From positions 62,001 to 126,000 of the forward strand of contig MKWG01000046.1 in NCBI GenBank assembly GCA_001899685.1: a stretch of 64,000 nt of DNA, written 5' to 3'. Positions 25,685-34,371 of the stretch are shown here, piece by piece. The notes beneath the pieces were generated by a model. That model was not told the origin of the DNA. It was given only the letters and a program-made list of their open reading frames with translations, and ran no database searches. Source of the DNA: Sphingobacteriales bacterium 44-15. Lineage in GTDB: Bacteria > Bacteroidota > Bacteroidia > Chitinophagales > Chitinophagaceae. Within the stretch, counting starts at the first letter, position 1. Every line of letters starts with the position of its first letter. Made by a program: the position numbers and the translations under genes.

Positions 25685-28600
25685 TTAAAAATTAAAGTTT
25701 ATGCCTAAGATGTATGCTTTGGCCTGCGGGTAGGCGCCCCTGTCAACACCATACATATTGGCGCTGTATCCGGCATCAGAGCCAATTTCAGGATCAAACC
25801 CGGAATATTTGGTGATGGTGATCAGGTTCTGGAAAGTAACGAATACCCTCAGCTTTGAAATATTGGGTCCCAGCAGCTTATTGTTAAAAGTATATCCGAA
25901 GGATAAATACTTCATGCGCAGAAAGCTTCCGTCTTCAATATAGAAAGTGCTGTATGTATGGTTGCTGTTAAGGTCTTTAATAGAAACCCTTGGAATATCT
26001 GTATCGGTATGATCCGGTGTCCATCTGTCTAATATATCCACACTATTGTTATAGCCGGCGCCCTGCATCAGTTTACCTCCAAGCGTTAAGCCGTTAAATA
26101 TTTTATTACCCTGGCTGCCGCTCCACATCATATTTGCATCGAAATTACCATAGGTAAAGGCTGCATTCAGTGAGTATGTAAACTGCGGGAAGCTGTTACC
26201 GGCATTAATACGGTCATCGGAGCTTATCACCCCATCCAGGTTGGTATCCTGGAATTTCAGATCACCTGCAACTGCATTGGGTTGGATGATATTCCCGTTT
26301 TTATCTTTGTAATTATCCACTTCACTCTGGGACTGGAAAATGCCTAATGTTTTCAATACGTAAAAATGTCCCAGCGCTTCACCTTCAGCCATCCTGCCTA
26401 CCTGGGTATTTTTATAATCGGAAGTGAATATTTGTTTAGCCCCCGTTACTCCCAGCGTCTCCAGTTTGTTTTTGACAGTGGCTATATTGGCTGTAATTTC
26501 ATAGCCCAGTTTGTGTGCGCCAGCATCCCTGAAAGTAGCGCTGAAATCGAACCCTTTATTAGATACTACACCTGCATTCTGGAAAGGGGCTGTGTTCACA
26601 CCATATGAAGATACCAGCGGTACCTGTACAAGGATGTCGGTAGTCTTTTTGTTGTAATAATCCGCGCTTATCAGCAACCTGTTGCTCATGAAGCCTGCAT
26701 CAATGCCGATATCTGTTTGTGTAGTTACTTCCCATTTAATTGTCGTATTAGCCATGCGGTTCTGGGCTACTGAAGTATAGATTGCTCCATTTAAGGTAGG
26801 CGATTCAACACTGCTTACCGTGCTGTAGTATTGATAGTTGGGTATTTTATCATTACCTAACTGCCCCCAGCTTGCCCTGATCTTGAGATCGGATACTACA
26901 TTGGTAGCCGGCTCAAAAAAGTTCTCTTTGGAAATTCTCCAGCCACCGGAAACTGAGGGGAAGGTACCCCAGCGGTATTCAGGCGCAAACTTTGAAGAGC
27001 CGTCCCTGCGGATATTGGCAGCCAGCAGATATTTATCCCGGAAAGCATAACTTACTCTTCCAAAATAGCCTACCAGTGAATAATCGTCAGCGCTGCCGGT
27101 TACATGGTCTGGAAATGTGCCTGCATTATTGAAGTAGCGTAAAGCTTCTTCCTGGTTACTGAAATCGTTAGCTGTTCCGCTCGATGTCCAGTCATTATAC
27201 CCGGCTTCCGACGACATTCCTATAAGCGCTGAAACATGGTGATCGCCAAAGCTCTTGTCAAAAGTCAGGGTGTTGTTCCATATCCAGGTATTGTTAGTAG
27301 CAAAGTATTCCGATAATGAATTCTTTTTGTTGAATCCTCTGCCTGCTCCCTGCGCAATAGCAACAAAGTTTTTGTTTTTGCCATACCCGAGACTATACGC
27401 AAAATCTGTTTTTGCAGTGAACATGCCGAGGAACTTATATTCCAGGTATGCATTTCCTCCGAATCCTATTCCTTTATTCCGGTAAGTCCTGTTATTGAGC
27501 GATGCTACGGGGTTTGGAAAGTCACCGGAAGGAGTACCATAAACACCGTTAGCCTTGTCTGCCCATACAGGTATATTTCTAAAGTCGAAAAGTGCGGAGC
27601 TTAATACACCATCATAGGCGCCCCGGAATTCTCCGGACTTCTGATCGGTTATTACGGCGGAAATATTTTCACCAAACGTCAAATTTTTAAATAATTCATG
27701 CTGGCTGTTGAACCTGATATTGTAGCGTTTAAAATTGGTACCCATTACAATACCATTATTGTCTAAGTAGCCCAGGCTGAAAGAATAATTTGAGCGGCTG
27801 CTGCCTCCTCTGATAGCCAGGTCGTGCGTGGCTACATAAGCAGGTTTTAATACTTCTTTAAACCAGTCTGTCCGGGTAACGGCGTTGTCCGGGTCGTTGT
27901 AATAATCCCAGACAGCGTCTGTAGAAGGGGTGCCGTCATTTGTCAATGCTTCTTTATGGATCAGGTTCCTTTGTTCCGCATTTAAGGCTTTGGGCATCCT
28001 CCATGCCTGCTGTATGCCATGACTGGTATTGTAGGAGATCGTTGTTTTCTGATCTCTCCTGCCTTTTTTGGTAGTTACGATTACCACGCCGTTTGCACCA
28101 CGGGAACCATATATGGCTGCGGATGCAGCGTCTTTCAATACGGAGATGCTTTCTATGTCGGCAGGATTCAACCCGCTTATCCCGCCGGAAATGATACCAT
28201 CCACCACATAGAGCGGGCTGTTATCATTTATAGAGCCTGAGCCTCTTACTCTTATTTCAACGCCTTCGCCGGGAGCGCCGGAGTTTTGTATAACGGTAAC
28301 ACCCGAGGCCCTGCCCTGTAAAGCATGCGATACCGACTGGTTAATACCCTGGTTTACATCAGCAGCTTTTATGGTAGAAATAGCGCCTGTCACATCTACT
28401 TTCTTTTGTGTGCCATAGCCTATCACCACTATCTCTTCTGCGGTATTGTCTTTAGGAGAAAGCACAATATTCACCGGGCCGGCGCCGGTTACGGTAACCT
28501 CTTTTGTTTCGTAGCCGACAGACGATACTACCAGGGTAACCCTGCTCTGTGTGCTTTGCAACCTGAAATTGCCCGAAGCATCAGAACTGGTGCCTGCATT

Positions 28601-29065
28601 GCCGCCTTTTACCACTATCGAAGCGCCGGAAACAGGCTCGCCTTTTTCATTAAGGATCTTCCCGGTAATGTCTGCGGCAACGGGAACTGTGGGACTGGCA
28701 GGAATATTTTGTTTACGACGGATGATAATAGTCTTATCATCTATTACAAAATCCAAACCTTCTGACCCTAAGCATTTTTCCATGGCTTCGCGTATACTGG
28801 CTCCTTTCAGCATGAGGTCAATGCGTTTGCCGGCATCAAGTATTTCATCTGAATACAGGAACTGGTAAGCCGATTGTTTTTGTATGGCTTTAAGCACCTT
28901 TGAGATAGGAGCATTCTTCATGGAAAGATTTATTTCCTGTGCATAAACCTCTCCGTTTACTTTCAGGTAAACCGCAACAATCAGGAAGGCGGTAAACTTC
29001 ATTATCCTTACAGTACGTAATATCCTGTTTCTGTAAGAACGAATCGGAACAGTAGGACGATCCAT
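25685..29065 (-). CDS. SusC/RagA-family TonB-dependent transporter with STN domain
   Basis: An 1126-residue outer-membrane TonB-dependent transporter. Order of domains: signal segment (about 22-43), STN signalling domain (about 44-110, INLSMKNAPISKVLKAIQKQ), carboxypeptidase-regulatory-like domain (about 130-205), TonB box region EEIVVIGYG, plug (to about 330) and a 22-strand barrel ending in INFNF. The STN domain is the part that speaks to a FecR anti-sigma factor, and fecR and an ECF sigma gene lie directly upstream on the same strand, so substrate binding probably induces its own operon. The start at 29065 adds 21 residues; the ATG at 29002 gives a cleaner signal peptide. Confidence 0.95.
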   Translation of the reverse strand: MDRPTVPIRSYRNRILRTVRIMKFTAFLIVAVYLKVNGEVYAQEINLSMKNAPISKVLKAIQKQSAYQFLYSDEILDAGKRIDLMLKGASIREAMEKCLGSEGLDFVIDDKTIIIRRKQNIPASPTVPVAADITGKILNEKGEPVSGASIVVKGGNAGTSSDASGNFRLQSTQSRVTLVVSSVGYETKEVTVTGAGPVNIVLSPKDNTAEEIVVIGYGTQKKVDVTGAISTIKAADVNQGINQSVSHALQGRASGVTVIQNSGAPGEGVEIRVRGSGSINDNSPLYVVDGIISGGISGLNPADIESISVLKDAASAAIYGSRGANGVVIVTTKKGRRDQKTTISYNTSHGIQQAWRMPKALNAEQRNLIHKEALTNDGTPSTDAVWDYYNDPDNAVTRTDWFKEVLKPAYVATHDLAIRGGSSRSNYSFSLGYLDNNGIVMGTNFKRYNIRFNSQHELFKNLTFGENISAVITDQKSGEFRGAYDGVLSSALFDFRNIPVWADKANGVYGTPSGDFPNPVASLNNRTYRNKGIGFGGNAYLEYKFLGMFTAKTDFAYSLGYGKNKNFVAIAQGAGRGFNKKNSLSEYFATNNTWIWNNTLTFDKSFGDHHVSALIGMSSEAGYNDWTSSGTANDFSNQEEALRYFNNAGTFPDHVTGSADDYSLVGYFGRVSYAFRDKYLLAANIRRDGSSKFAPEYRWGTFPSVSGGWRISKENFFEPATNVVSDLKIRASWGQLGNDKIPNYQYYSTVSSVESPTLNGAIYTSVAQNRMANTTIKWEVTTQTDIGIDAGFMSNRLLISADYYNKKTTDILVQVPLVSSYGVNTAPFQNAGVVSNKGFDFSATFRDAGAHKLGYEITANIATVKNKLETLGVTGAKQIFTSDYKNTQVGRMAEGEALGHFYVLKTLGIFQSQSEVDNYKDKNGNIIQPNAVAGDLKFQDTNLDGVISSDDRINAGNSFPQFTYSLNAAFTYGNFDANMMWSGSQGNKIFNGLTLGGKLMQGAGYNNSVDILDRWTPDHTDTDIPRVSIKDLNSNHTYSTFYIEDGSFLRMKYLSFGYTFNNKLLGPNISKLRVFVTFQNLITITKYSGFDPEIGSDAGYSANMYGVDRGAYPQAKAYILGINFNF

Positions 29066-29118
29066 AACTTTGTTAGTTTTTTTTACAATTAATTTGGGTG
29101 AAACAATGTTTATAATGA

Positions 29119-30282
29119 CTATGGCAAAACGGTTATTTTGCCTTTCTCAATCCTGAAATGTACTTCGTTGGTCAGCTCTAATTTTCGGAGCAGCTCTGAT
29201 ACATTTATGTACCGGCTGAGCTGTCCTGTAAAATGCAGGTCTGCTTCTCTTTCAAAACTTATATCTACATCATACCATCGCTCTATCTGCCGCATGATGG
29301 TATGGATATCTGCACTGTTAAAGACAAACTTTCCATTCTTCCATGCTACAGCTTCTTCCACATCTGCATTGGATACAAGCTGAAACGACCCGTTTTTGTG
29401 CAGTACTGCCTGCTGGCCCGGCGTTATAAGGGAAGCGCCTGTAGCATTGCTTACCCGCAGAGATCCCTCCAGCAATGTGGTTTTAATGGCGTTTTCATTG
29501 TCATAAGCCATCACGTCGAAGTGAGTGCCCAGTACATTCACCTGCATCTCTTTCACCTTTAACCGGAAAGGCTTTGATGCGTTATGCACTATTTCACAAT
29601 AGGCTTCGCCGGTCACTTCTACTTCTCTTATCTTGTCCCGGAACTCTGTGGGGAACCGGAGCGACGAAGATGCATTCAGCCATATTTTTGACCCGTCGGC
29701 CAGCACTACCTGGTACTGCCCGCCCTTCGGAGTAGAGATGGTGTTATATATTGTACCTCCGGTCATTTGACCCTGTTTGCCTTTCAGGTATTTTAGCTGC
29801 CCGCTATTGAGCTTGATCACTTTGATATTTCCCTGGGTGCCTACCTGCCCGTTGGAGGCAGTGTCTAATACCATCGTTGAGCCATCCCCGAGTGTAAGTA
29901 TCGCTTTGTTGGACCCGGGAATGATGTCTGTAACCGGCGCTGCAGCTGCGGTTTCCTGAACAATCTTTTCTCTTTCCCCGCGGCCGGCGGTGATATAATA
30001 CAATAATAATGCAACGCCGGTTACGGAGAGTATAACTGCCGCCCGGATAAAGCCGGATCGTTTCCTGCTGCGATGCCTGCCTGTTTCATGAAGCACGTAT
30101 TCATCCAGCCTGCTTTTGATTCTTCTGCCGATCGCCGCTTCGGTTTCATCCGAAAGAAAGCCGGGATCTTCAGGTGAAAAGTTGTAATACCATTCATCCA
30201 GCATCCTTTTTTCTTCAGGAGTACTGGTGCCGTCAAGACATTTCTGGATCAAAGCTTTTATATGATCAGGAATATGCTGCAT
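29119..30282 (-). CDS. FecR-family anti-sigma factor
   Basis: A 387-residue inner-membrane regulator. The cytoplasmic N-terminus (about 1-75) would hold the ECF sigma factor, a transmembrane helix lies at about 78-97 (AAVILSVTGVALLLYYITAG), and the periplasmic part has the FecR domain (TISTPKGGQYQVVLADGSKIWLNASS) and a C-terminal DUF4974 region (VSELLRKLELTNEVHFRIEKG). It receives the signal from the STN domain of the SusC protein encoded 53 bp downstream. Confidence 0.93.
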   Translation of the reverse strand: MQHIPDHIKALIQKCLDGTSTPEEKRMLDEWYYNFSPEDPGFLSDETEAAIGRRIKSRLDEYVLHETGRHRSRKRSGFIRAAVILSVTGVALLLYYITAGRGEREKIVQETAAAAPVTDIIPGSNKAILTLGDGSTMVLDTASNGQVGTQGNIKVIKLNSGQLKYLKGKQGQMTGGTIYNTISTPKGGQYQVVLADGSKIWLNASSSLRFPTEFRDKIREVEVTGEAYCEIVHNASKPFRLKVKEMQVNVLGTHFDVMAYDNENAIKTTLLEGSLRVSNATGASLITPGQQAVLHKNGSFQLVSNADVEEAVAWKNGKFVFNSADIHTIMRQIERWYDVDISFEREADLHFTGQLSRYINVSELLRKLELTNEVHFRIEKGKITVLP

Positions 30283-30352
30283 TTCATACTATAGTGCCGC
30301 GGGAGAGGAGCAGCACCTATGTGGGATAAAAAAAAGTTTAGGATAGTTTCGG

Positions 30353-30385
30353 GTTACAGGTTTCAGGTTGGTTGAAATCTGTAAC
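30353..30385. repeat. Hairpin of CCTGAAACCTGTAAC words between sigma and fecR
   Basis: GTTACAGGTTTCA and TGAAATCTGTAAC form a 13-bp stem with one G-T pair and a 7-base loop. Its words recur at 15575-15597, 41386-41421 and 42575-42600. Placed between the sigma stop and fecR start on the same transcript, it could set the ratio of the two products. Confidence 0.5.
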
Positions 30386-30390
30386 TCTCT

Positions 30391-30948
30391 TCAAAAAAAC
30401 ACCTGGAGCATTTTTTTCATCGAAAACCGCAGATGATGCAATGCCTTGTTGATTTGGTTTTCAACTGTTTTGGAGCTGATCTGCATTTCCATCGCAATTT
30501 CTTTGTTGCTCATGCCCCTTTCTCGGCTGTATTTAAAAATGGTGCGGCACCGGAGAGGCAGTGTGTCAATTTCTCTGGTCACAAATTCCAGGAGGCATTT
30601 GTTGTGCAGGCTGTCTTCAAGTTTAAATTCAACGTAAACGCTGTGCAGTGATTGTTGTGAATGTTGTTGAAGAGTGCTTTTACGTATAGCTTTAAATACC
30701 ATATATCGCGTGGAGGAAGCCAGGTAATGCTGCAGCGACTGGATATATATGCTTTTGCGGTTTTTCCAGAGGCTGGCAAAAACATCATGTATAATATCTT
30801 CTGCAAGAAATGAACTTTTAAGCTTCACTGAAGCTATCCCGAAAAGTATTCTCCAATACCTCCGGTATATTTCATTGAATGCAAGTTCATCATCCTGAGC
30901 TAAAAGACAGAGCAATGCATCGTCGCTGTTTAGTGGATACCCTTTCAT
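30391..30948 (-). CDS. ECF sigma-70 family factor (FecI-like)
   Basis: A 185-residue RNA polymerase sigma factor with region 2 (FNEIYRRYWRILFGIA, then LAEDIIHDVFASLWKNRKSI) and region 4 (MSNKEIAMEMQISSKTVENQINKALHHLR), and no other domain. It is the first gene of the sigma-fecR-susC-susD module and is expected to direct its transcription once released by FecR. Convergent or divergent autoregulation cannot be read from the sequence; a perfect TAnnTTTG box lies 58 bp upstream. Confidence 0.94.
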   Translation of the reverse strand: MKGYPLNSDDALLCLLAQDDELAFNEIYRRYWRILFGIASVKLKSSFLAEDIIHDVFASLWKNRKSIYIQSLQHYLASSTRYMVFKAIRKSTLQQHSQQSLHSVYVEFKLEDSLHNKCLLEFVTREIDTLPLRCRTIFKYSRERGMSNKEIAMEMQISSKTVENQINKALHHLRFSMKKMLQVFF

Positions 30949-31005
30949 TAGCTTTGGTCAGACCCGGAAATTGCCGGTGTCAGCGCTTTTAATAATTTCT
31001 TTTTA

Positions 31006-31013
31006 CAAAAGTA
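31006..31013 (-). promoter_or_regulatory. Putative -7 box for the sigma factor gene
   Basis: On the minus strand the bases read TACTTTTG, an exact TAnnTTTG match, 57 bp upstream of the sigma start. No TTTG is seen at the -33 position. Confidence 0.35.
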
Positions 31014-31091
31014 AACAGTTGAATCAGGTAACTTCCCGGATAATGTTATTTTATCATCAAATTTGTGTCATAGCAAAATGTCAGTAATAAC

Positions 31092-31106
31092 CACTACAAA
31101 GTAGTG
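31092..31106. promoter_or_regulatory. Palindrome CACTAC-AAA-GTAGTG
   Basis: Perfect 6-bp arms with a 3-base spacer in the middle of the divergent gap. It resembles the ACTACT-N6-AGTAGT palindrome at 10351-10368 in arm sequence but not in spacing, so they need not share a regulator. Confidence 0.35.
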
Positions 31107-31301
31107 AACATTATCATTTTTCAAGTACAGATAAAATTTCAAACGTTTGCAATTCTTATAAGAGAGTGATATATGAAGCAAACAGGTATATTTCAATTAT
31201 CGCTGCATATATTTCCTTGATTACTGTGATCCCGCCGGCAGAAAGATTTGGATCAAATGAATATTGTAGCGGGAGAGACAGTCTTCGGGGATCATATATA
31301 T

Positions 31302-31309
31302 TATATTTG
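31302..31309 (+). promoter_or_regulatory. Putative -7 box for the GDPD gene
   Basis: TATATTTG, an exact TAnnTTTG match, 26 bp before the start codon at 31336. A TTCG at 31284-31287 is only a weak -33 candidate. Confidence 0.4.
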
Positions 31310-31335
31310 AACACTGAATTTCAAAAAAACTGGCG

Positions 31336-32157
31336 ATGAGTTTGAAAATATTTTTATTTGCTGTTACGCTCTCAGGCACTGTCTCCGGCGTCCTTTACGG
31401 GCAATCTGCCCGTACTTATCAGCATCGCAATTATTTTTTGATTGCGCACAGGGGAGGCATTCTGGACAGCAGCAAAGCAGAAAACAGTCTTCCGGCGTTG
31501 CAGGCGGCGGTGAAAGGCGGATATGATATGGTAGAAGTGGATCTGCGCCTTACTAAAGACAGCGAGCTGATCATACAGCACGATCCTGATTTTAAGAAAT
31601 ACTATAATGTGAACCGCCAGGTTACAGATATGACATGGAATGAGATCAGCAAATTACGCAGCGACCGTGGCGGTAGTCGTGTATTACGGTTTGAAGAGGT
31701 GTTGCAATACTGTAGCGGTAAAATACAACTGATGATTGATAACAAAATCACAGGTGATGACACTGTGCTGTTTCAAAGAGTGGTTGACCTGATGGAAAAG
31801 TACGGTCTCCGGTCGCAGGCATTGATGATAGGTACGGAAGCATCCACGCCGTTTTTTACCGGAAAAGTCAAACTAAGCTGCACACGGCAACAGTTGGAAG
31901 AGAATATGTTGAAGCCCGGTTATGATCCGGCGCAGTATTATCTGTTTGGCGCTGACCTGACAAAAGATGATGTGGAATGGGCGAAGCTAAATAGTATTAT
32001 GGCGGTAGGAGTAGTGAATGAATGGCGGTATAAAAGATCGAAAGCAACGGAAGAAGAAATTGTTCAGGATGTCCAACGATTAAAAGATACAGGGTTGAAA
32101 TGTTTCCAGATTGATTCCATGTTTGGACATTTCTTTATGAAGGGTGAGAAGCGGTAG
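31336..32157 (+). CDS. Exported glycerophosphodiester phosphodiesterase-family protein
   Basis: A 273-residue exported enzyme with a signal peptide (about 1-23). The GDPD core is clear: LIAHRGG with the first catalytic His, AENSLPALQAAVKGGYDMVEVDLRLTKDSELIIQHDP with the metal Glu/Asp residues and second His. It hydrolyses glycerophosphodiesters or similar phosphodiesters in the periplasm. The C-terminal third is shorter than in GlpQ. It is divergent from the sigma/SusCD module, which may hint at a shared phosphorus- or lipid-derived substrate. Confidence 0.88.
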   Translation: MSLKIFLFAVTLSGTVSGVLYGQSARTYQHRNYFLIAHRGGILDSSKAENSLPALQAAVKGGYDMVEVDLRLTKDSELIIQHDPDFKKYYNVNRQVTDMTWNEISKLRSDRGGSRVLRFEEVLQYCSGKIQLMIDNKITGDDTVLFQRVVDLMEKYGLRSQALMIGTEASTPFFTGKVKLSCTRQQLEENMLKPGYDPAQYYLFGADLTKDDVEWAKLNSIMAVGVVNEWRYKRSKATEEEIVQDVQRLKDTGLKCFQIDSMFGHFFMKGEKR

Positions 32158-32189
32158 TGAAGACCATCCTGAAGACTCTCCCTGTTCTT

Positions 32190-32786
32190 CTACCCCCGTG
32201 CAAAATCAAGCAAACCATTTATATTACCCCTATCCGCCGCTTTTACCGCTTCAATATATATTTTTCGCGCTTCAGATGAATTGTGATAAGAAAGGTGGCC
32301 CCATGTAAATACCGGTAGCCGAAAAATTTTTTCAGCAATAATATCAGCCATTAAACGGCTGTGCCTGCCGTTGCCATTAGGAAAGCAATGAATGCTCACC
32401 AGACGATGCTTGAATTGAATGGCTGTTTCATCAGGGGGAAACGTACCATGTTGAATCCAGTACATGGTGTCGTCCAGCAATTGCCGCAAGGCAACAGGAA
32501 TTCCAAAAGCCGGTACACCAATGTTTTTTGCCGTAGTTCGAAATGCGCCTGCCCACTTCCATACTTTCCCGTACATCCGGTGGTGCAGGTCGCAAGTAAA
32601 ATTTTCTGTAAGGATTTTTTCAGCCTCCCATTTTTTACCTAATACCCATCGCAATGCATCTTCAATATTCATCCGCTCAAATTCATCCAATTCAGCTTTG
32701 GTGGAAATGGACGCGATCTTTAAACCTTCCATTTCCTCTTCCTCCAGGGGTGTTTGTCCATATTGATAATTCAGGTTCAATCCCAT
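32190..32786 (-). CDS. Mobile mystery protein B (Fic domain)
   Basis: A 198-residue Fic-domain protein of the mobile mystery protein B family, named for its occurrence on mobile elements next to protein A. Fic proteins usually transfer AMP to target proteins and often act as toxins. The motif here is HCFPNGNGRHSR at 133-144. The canonical form is HxFx(D/E)(A/G)NGRxxR; position 137 is Asn where most AMP-transferring enzymes have the acidic magnesium ligand. The gene overlaps the end of protein A by 10 bp, so they are co-translated. Confidence 0.92.
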   Translation of the reverse strand: MGLNLNYQYGQTPLEEEEMEGLKIASISTKAELDEFERMNIEDALRWVLGKKWEAEKILTENFTCDLHHRMYGKVWKWAGAFRTTAKNIGVPAFGIPVALRQLLDDTMYWIQHGTFPPDETAIQFKHRLVSIHCFPNGNGRHSRLMADIIAEKIFRLPVFTWGHLSYHNSSEARKIYIEAVKAADRGNINGLLDFARG

Positions 32787-33235
32787 AAGGTCTTTGGATT
32801 ATTTTGGATGATCTCCTGTTTGCGTTCTGCTACAGCTTCTTTCAACCGCTCATAGGGAACTTCCTGGTCTTCCAGGATCATTGTTTGAGCTGTACGTTGT
32901 ACAAGGTCGTATGCCAGCGCTTCAGCTTTTCTTTCAATTAATGCATCCAATGTGTCGTCTTTAGGTATCAGGGCATACACCAACTGCATATCCATGGCAT
33001 GGGCAACTGTTTCCAGGGATTTGAGAGAAATCGTTTTTTGTTTTTCTCTCATCTCCAGGCTTTGCACATTCTGCTTGCTTACCCCCAGTTTATGAGCCAC
33101 CTGTTCCAGCGACATTCCCAGAGAAGTGCGCACGGCGTTCAACCAACCATTGGCAGGATTCACAATGGTTTTAGCAGAGCGGAAAGCTGCCTGTTTTGGG
33201 GCTAACTGTTTCCTTAATAAGTTAAATTTTTTCAC
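32777..33235 (-). CDS. Mobile mystery protein A (HTH regulator), GTG start
   Basis: A 152-residue protein with a Cro/CI-type helix-turn-helix at about 38-60 (MSLEQVAHKLGVSKQNVQSLEMRE) and an acidic helical C-terminus. It is the usual partner of the Fic-domain protein B and probably represses the pair and neutralises B. The GTG start at 33235 begins only two bases from the first of three operator repeats (33238-33323), so bound protein would block both transcription and the ribosome site region. Confidence 0.88.
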   Translation of the reverse strand: MKKFNLLRKQLAPKQAAFRSAKTIVNPANGWLNAVRTSLGMSLEQVAHKLGVSKQNVQSLEMREKQKTISLKSLETVAHAMDMQLVYALIPKDDTLDALIERKAEALAYDLVQRTAQTMILEDQEVPYERLKEAVAERKQEIIQNNPKTLWD

Positions 33236-33237
33236 TT

Positions 33238-33323
33238 TATCAATATTTACATTGACAAATATAGTTGTTTTATCAATATTTACATTGATAATAACAAATG
33301 TCTTGTCAATTTATAGATTGTTT
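33238..33323. promoter_or_regulatory. Three operator repeats at 33-bp spacing for the mobile mystery A/B pair
   Basis: The consensus TATCAAT-N6-ATTGATA occurs at 33238-33257 (one arm mismatch), 33271-33290 (perfect; both copies share the spacer ATTTAC) and, more degenerate, at 33304-33323 (TGTCAAT-TTATAG-ATTGTTT). The starts are exactly 33 bp apart, about three helical turns, so three dimers would sit on one DNA face. The position directly upstream of the HTH gene indicates autoregulation. Confidence 0.75.
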
Positions 33324-33351
33324 TTATAATCGTTTGTTATTTGAAAGACAT

Positions 33352-33380
33352 TTTGCTGAAAATCAATAATTATACTTTTC
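33352..33380 (+). promoter_or_regulatory. Putative promoter TTTG-N17-TActTTTc for the DUF1080 gene
   Basis: TTTG at 33352-33355 and TACTTTTC at 33373-33380 match the Bacteroidota -33 and -7 elements with one mismatch and near-consensus spacing, 59 bp before the start at 33440. Confidence 0.45.
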
Positions 33381-33439
33381 AAAACAGCTGCTTGCTGCTT
33401 CCTTACTGTATCTTATCTTGATGCTTAAAACAGACTATA

Positions 33440-34180
33440 ATGAATCTGAAACATATTCTTTTCATTTTGACTCTCGCTATATATTCGCCCGCTATCAGCC
33501 AGAACACACTTTTTGAATTTGGACAAAGAAAGCATTTTGACAAACTGATTGTGGGGAATAATGCTGCTGAACCTTTACGCTGGGTAGACGTTAACACTAC
33601 CGATACGACATGGCATAAAGAAGGAGATATACTCGTTGATAACGGATTGCCGATCGGCGTTGTGCGTTCGGAAAGGATGTATCAGAACTTTATAATGCAG
33701 GTAGAATGGAGACATATGGAAAAAGGAGGTAACTCCGGCATTTTTGTGTGGTGCGATGCACAACCGGAGGAGCATAGCCGGCTGCCCAGTGGTGTGGAAG
33801 TGCAAATGCTGGAACTGGACTGGGTGAACCAGAACAAACGCAATGGCGAAACGCCTCCTATTGCCTACGTTCATGGCGAGCTTTTTGGCGCCGGCAAAAC
33901 CAAAACCATTCCCGATAATCCGCGTGGGGAAAGAAGCAAATCCATAGAGAACAGGTGCCTTGGGGTTGGTCAATGGAATAAATACACGGTTGTTTGTGTA
34001 GATGGAACCATAAAGCTGTCTGTCAACGGAAAATATGTCAACGGGATCCGGCAGTCTTCCCGGCGTAAAGGCTATTTATGCCTGGAGGCTGAAGGCGCCA
34101 GGATTGAATTCAGAAACCTTCAGATCATTGAACTGGATGAAGGGTATATTCTCCCGGAACAAATAGTGGAAAAATTATAG
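33440..34180 (+). CDS. Exported DUF1080 (3-keto-disaccharide hydrolase-like) protein
   Basis: A 246-residue protein with a signal peptide (about 1-20, ending AISQ). The concanavalin-like DUF1080 domain is seen in FIMQVEWRHMEKGGNSGIFVWCDA, PSGVEVQMLELDW and the late GQWNKYTVVCVDGTIKLSVNGKYVNG. Members act on 3-keto-glycosides by hydrolysis or elimination, working with sugar C3-oxidising enzymes. It opens a plus-strand carbohydrate cluster with GH116, GH172 and Gfo/Idh/MocA genes. Confidence 0.88.
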   Translation: MNLKHILFILTLAIYSPAISQNTLFEFGQRKHFDKLIVGNNAAEPLRWVDVNTTDTTWHKEGDILVDNGLPIGVVRSERMYQNFIMQVEWRHMEKGGNSGIFVWCDAQPEEHSRLPSGVEVQMLELDWVNQNKRNGETPPIAYVHGELFGAGKTKTIPDNPRGERSKSIENRCLGVGQWNKYTVVCVDGTIKLSVNGKYVNGIRQSSRRKGYLCLEAEGARIEFRNLQIIELDEGYILPEQIVEKL

Positions 34181-34310
34181 GGTTTGAACCACGAAGATAT
34201 GGAGGCACGAAGTTGCACGAAGGCGGTTTTATCGTTTGTCGTTTACTGTTTATGATTGAATCATACCTAACGATAAACTCTAAACTACAAACCCAAAATC
34301 TCTTCACTTT
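34181..34310. repeat. Intergenic repeat words, CACGAAG and CGATAAAC type
   Basis: Three CACGAAG-like words (34185-34225) are followed by TTATCGTTTGTCGTTTACTG and, further on, AACGATAAACTCTAAAC in the opposite sense, so the segment can fold back. It fills the gap between the DUF1080 gene and the first GH116 gene. Confidence 0.45.
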
Positions 34311-34371
34311 TGCTACTTAAATCGTTTAGGCATATTTTTAGTACCTCAAACTCATCAACTCATTAATTGAT

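Larger units (their letters stand above)
30949..31335. other. Divergent regulatory gap (387 bp)
   Basis: The gap separates the sigma factor gene (leftward) from the GDPD gene (rightward). It is AT-rich and holds one -7 box on each strand (31006-31013 minus, 31302-31309 plus) and a CACTAC-AAA-GTAGTG palindrome. No coding frame is convincing. Confidence 0.5.

Noticed and set aside
32190-33235. Whole integrated mobile element around the mobile mystery pair
   Set aside because: No integrase, transposase, attachment-site repeat or tRNA is seen at either side.
33238-33323. CRISPR or iteron origin
   Set aside because: Three short palindromic sites before an HTH gene fit operators; no replication gene is nearby.
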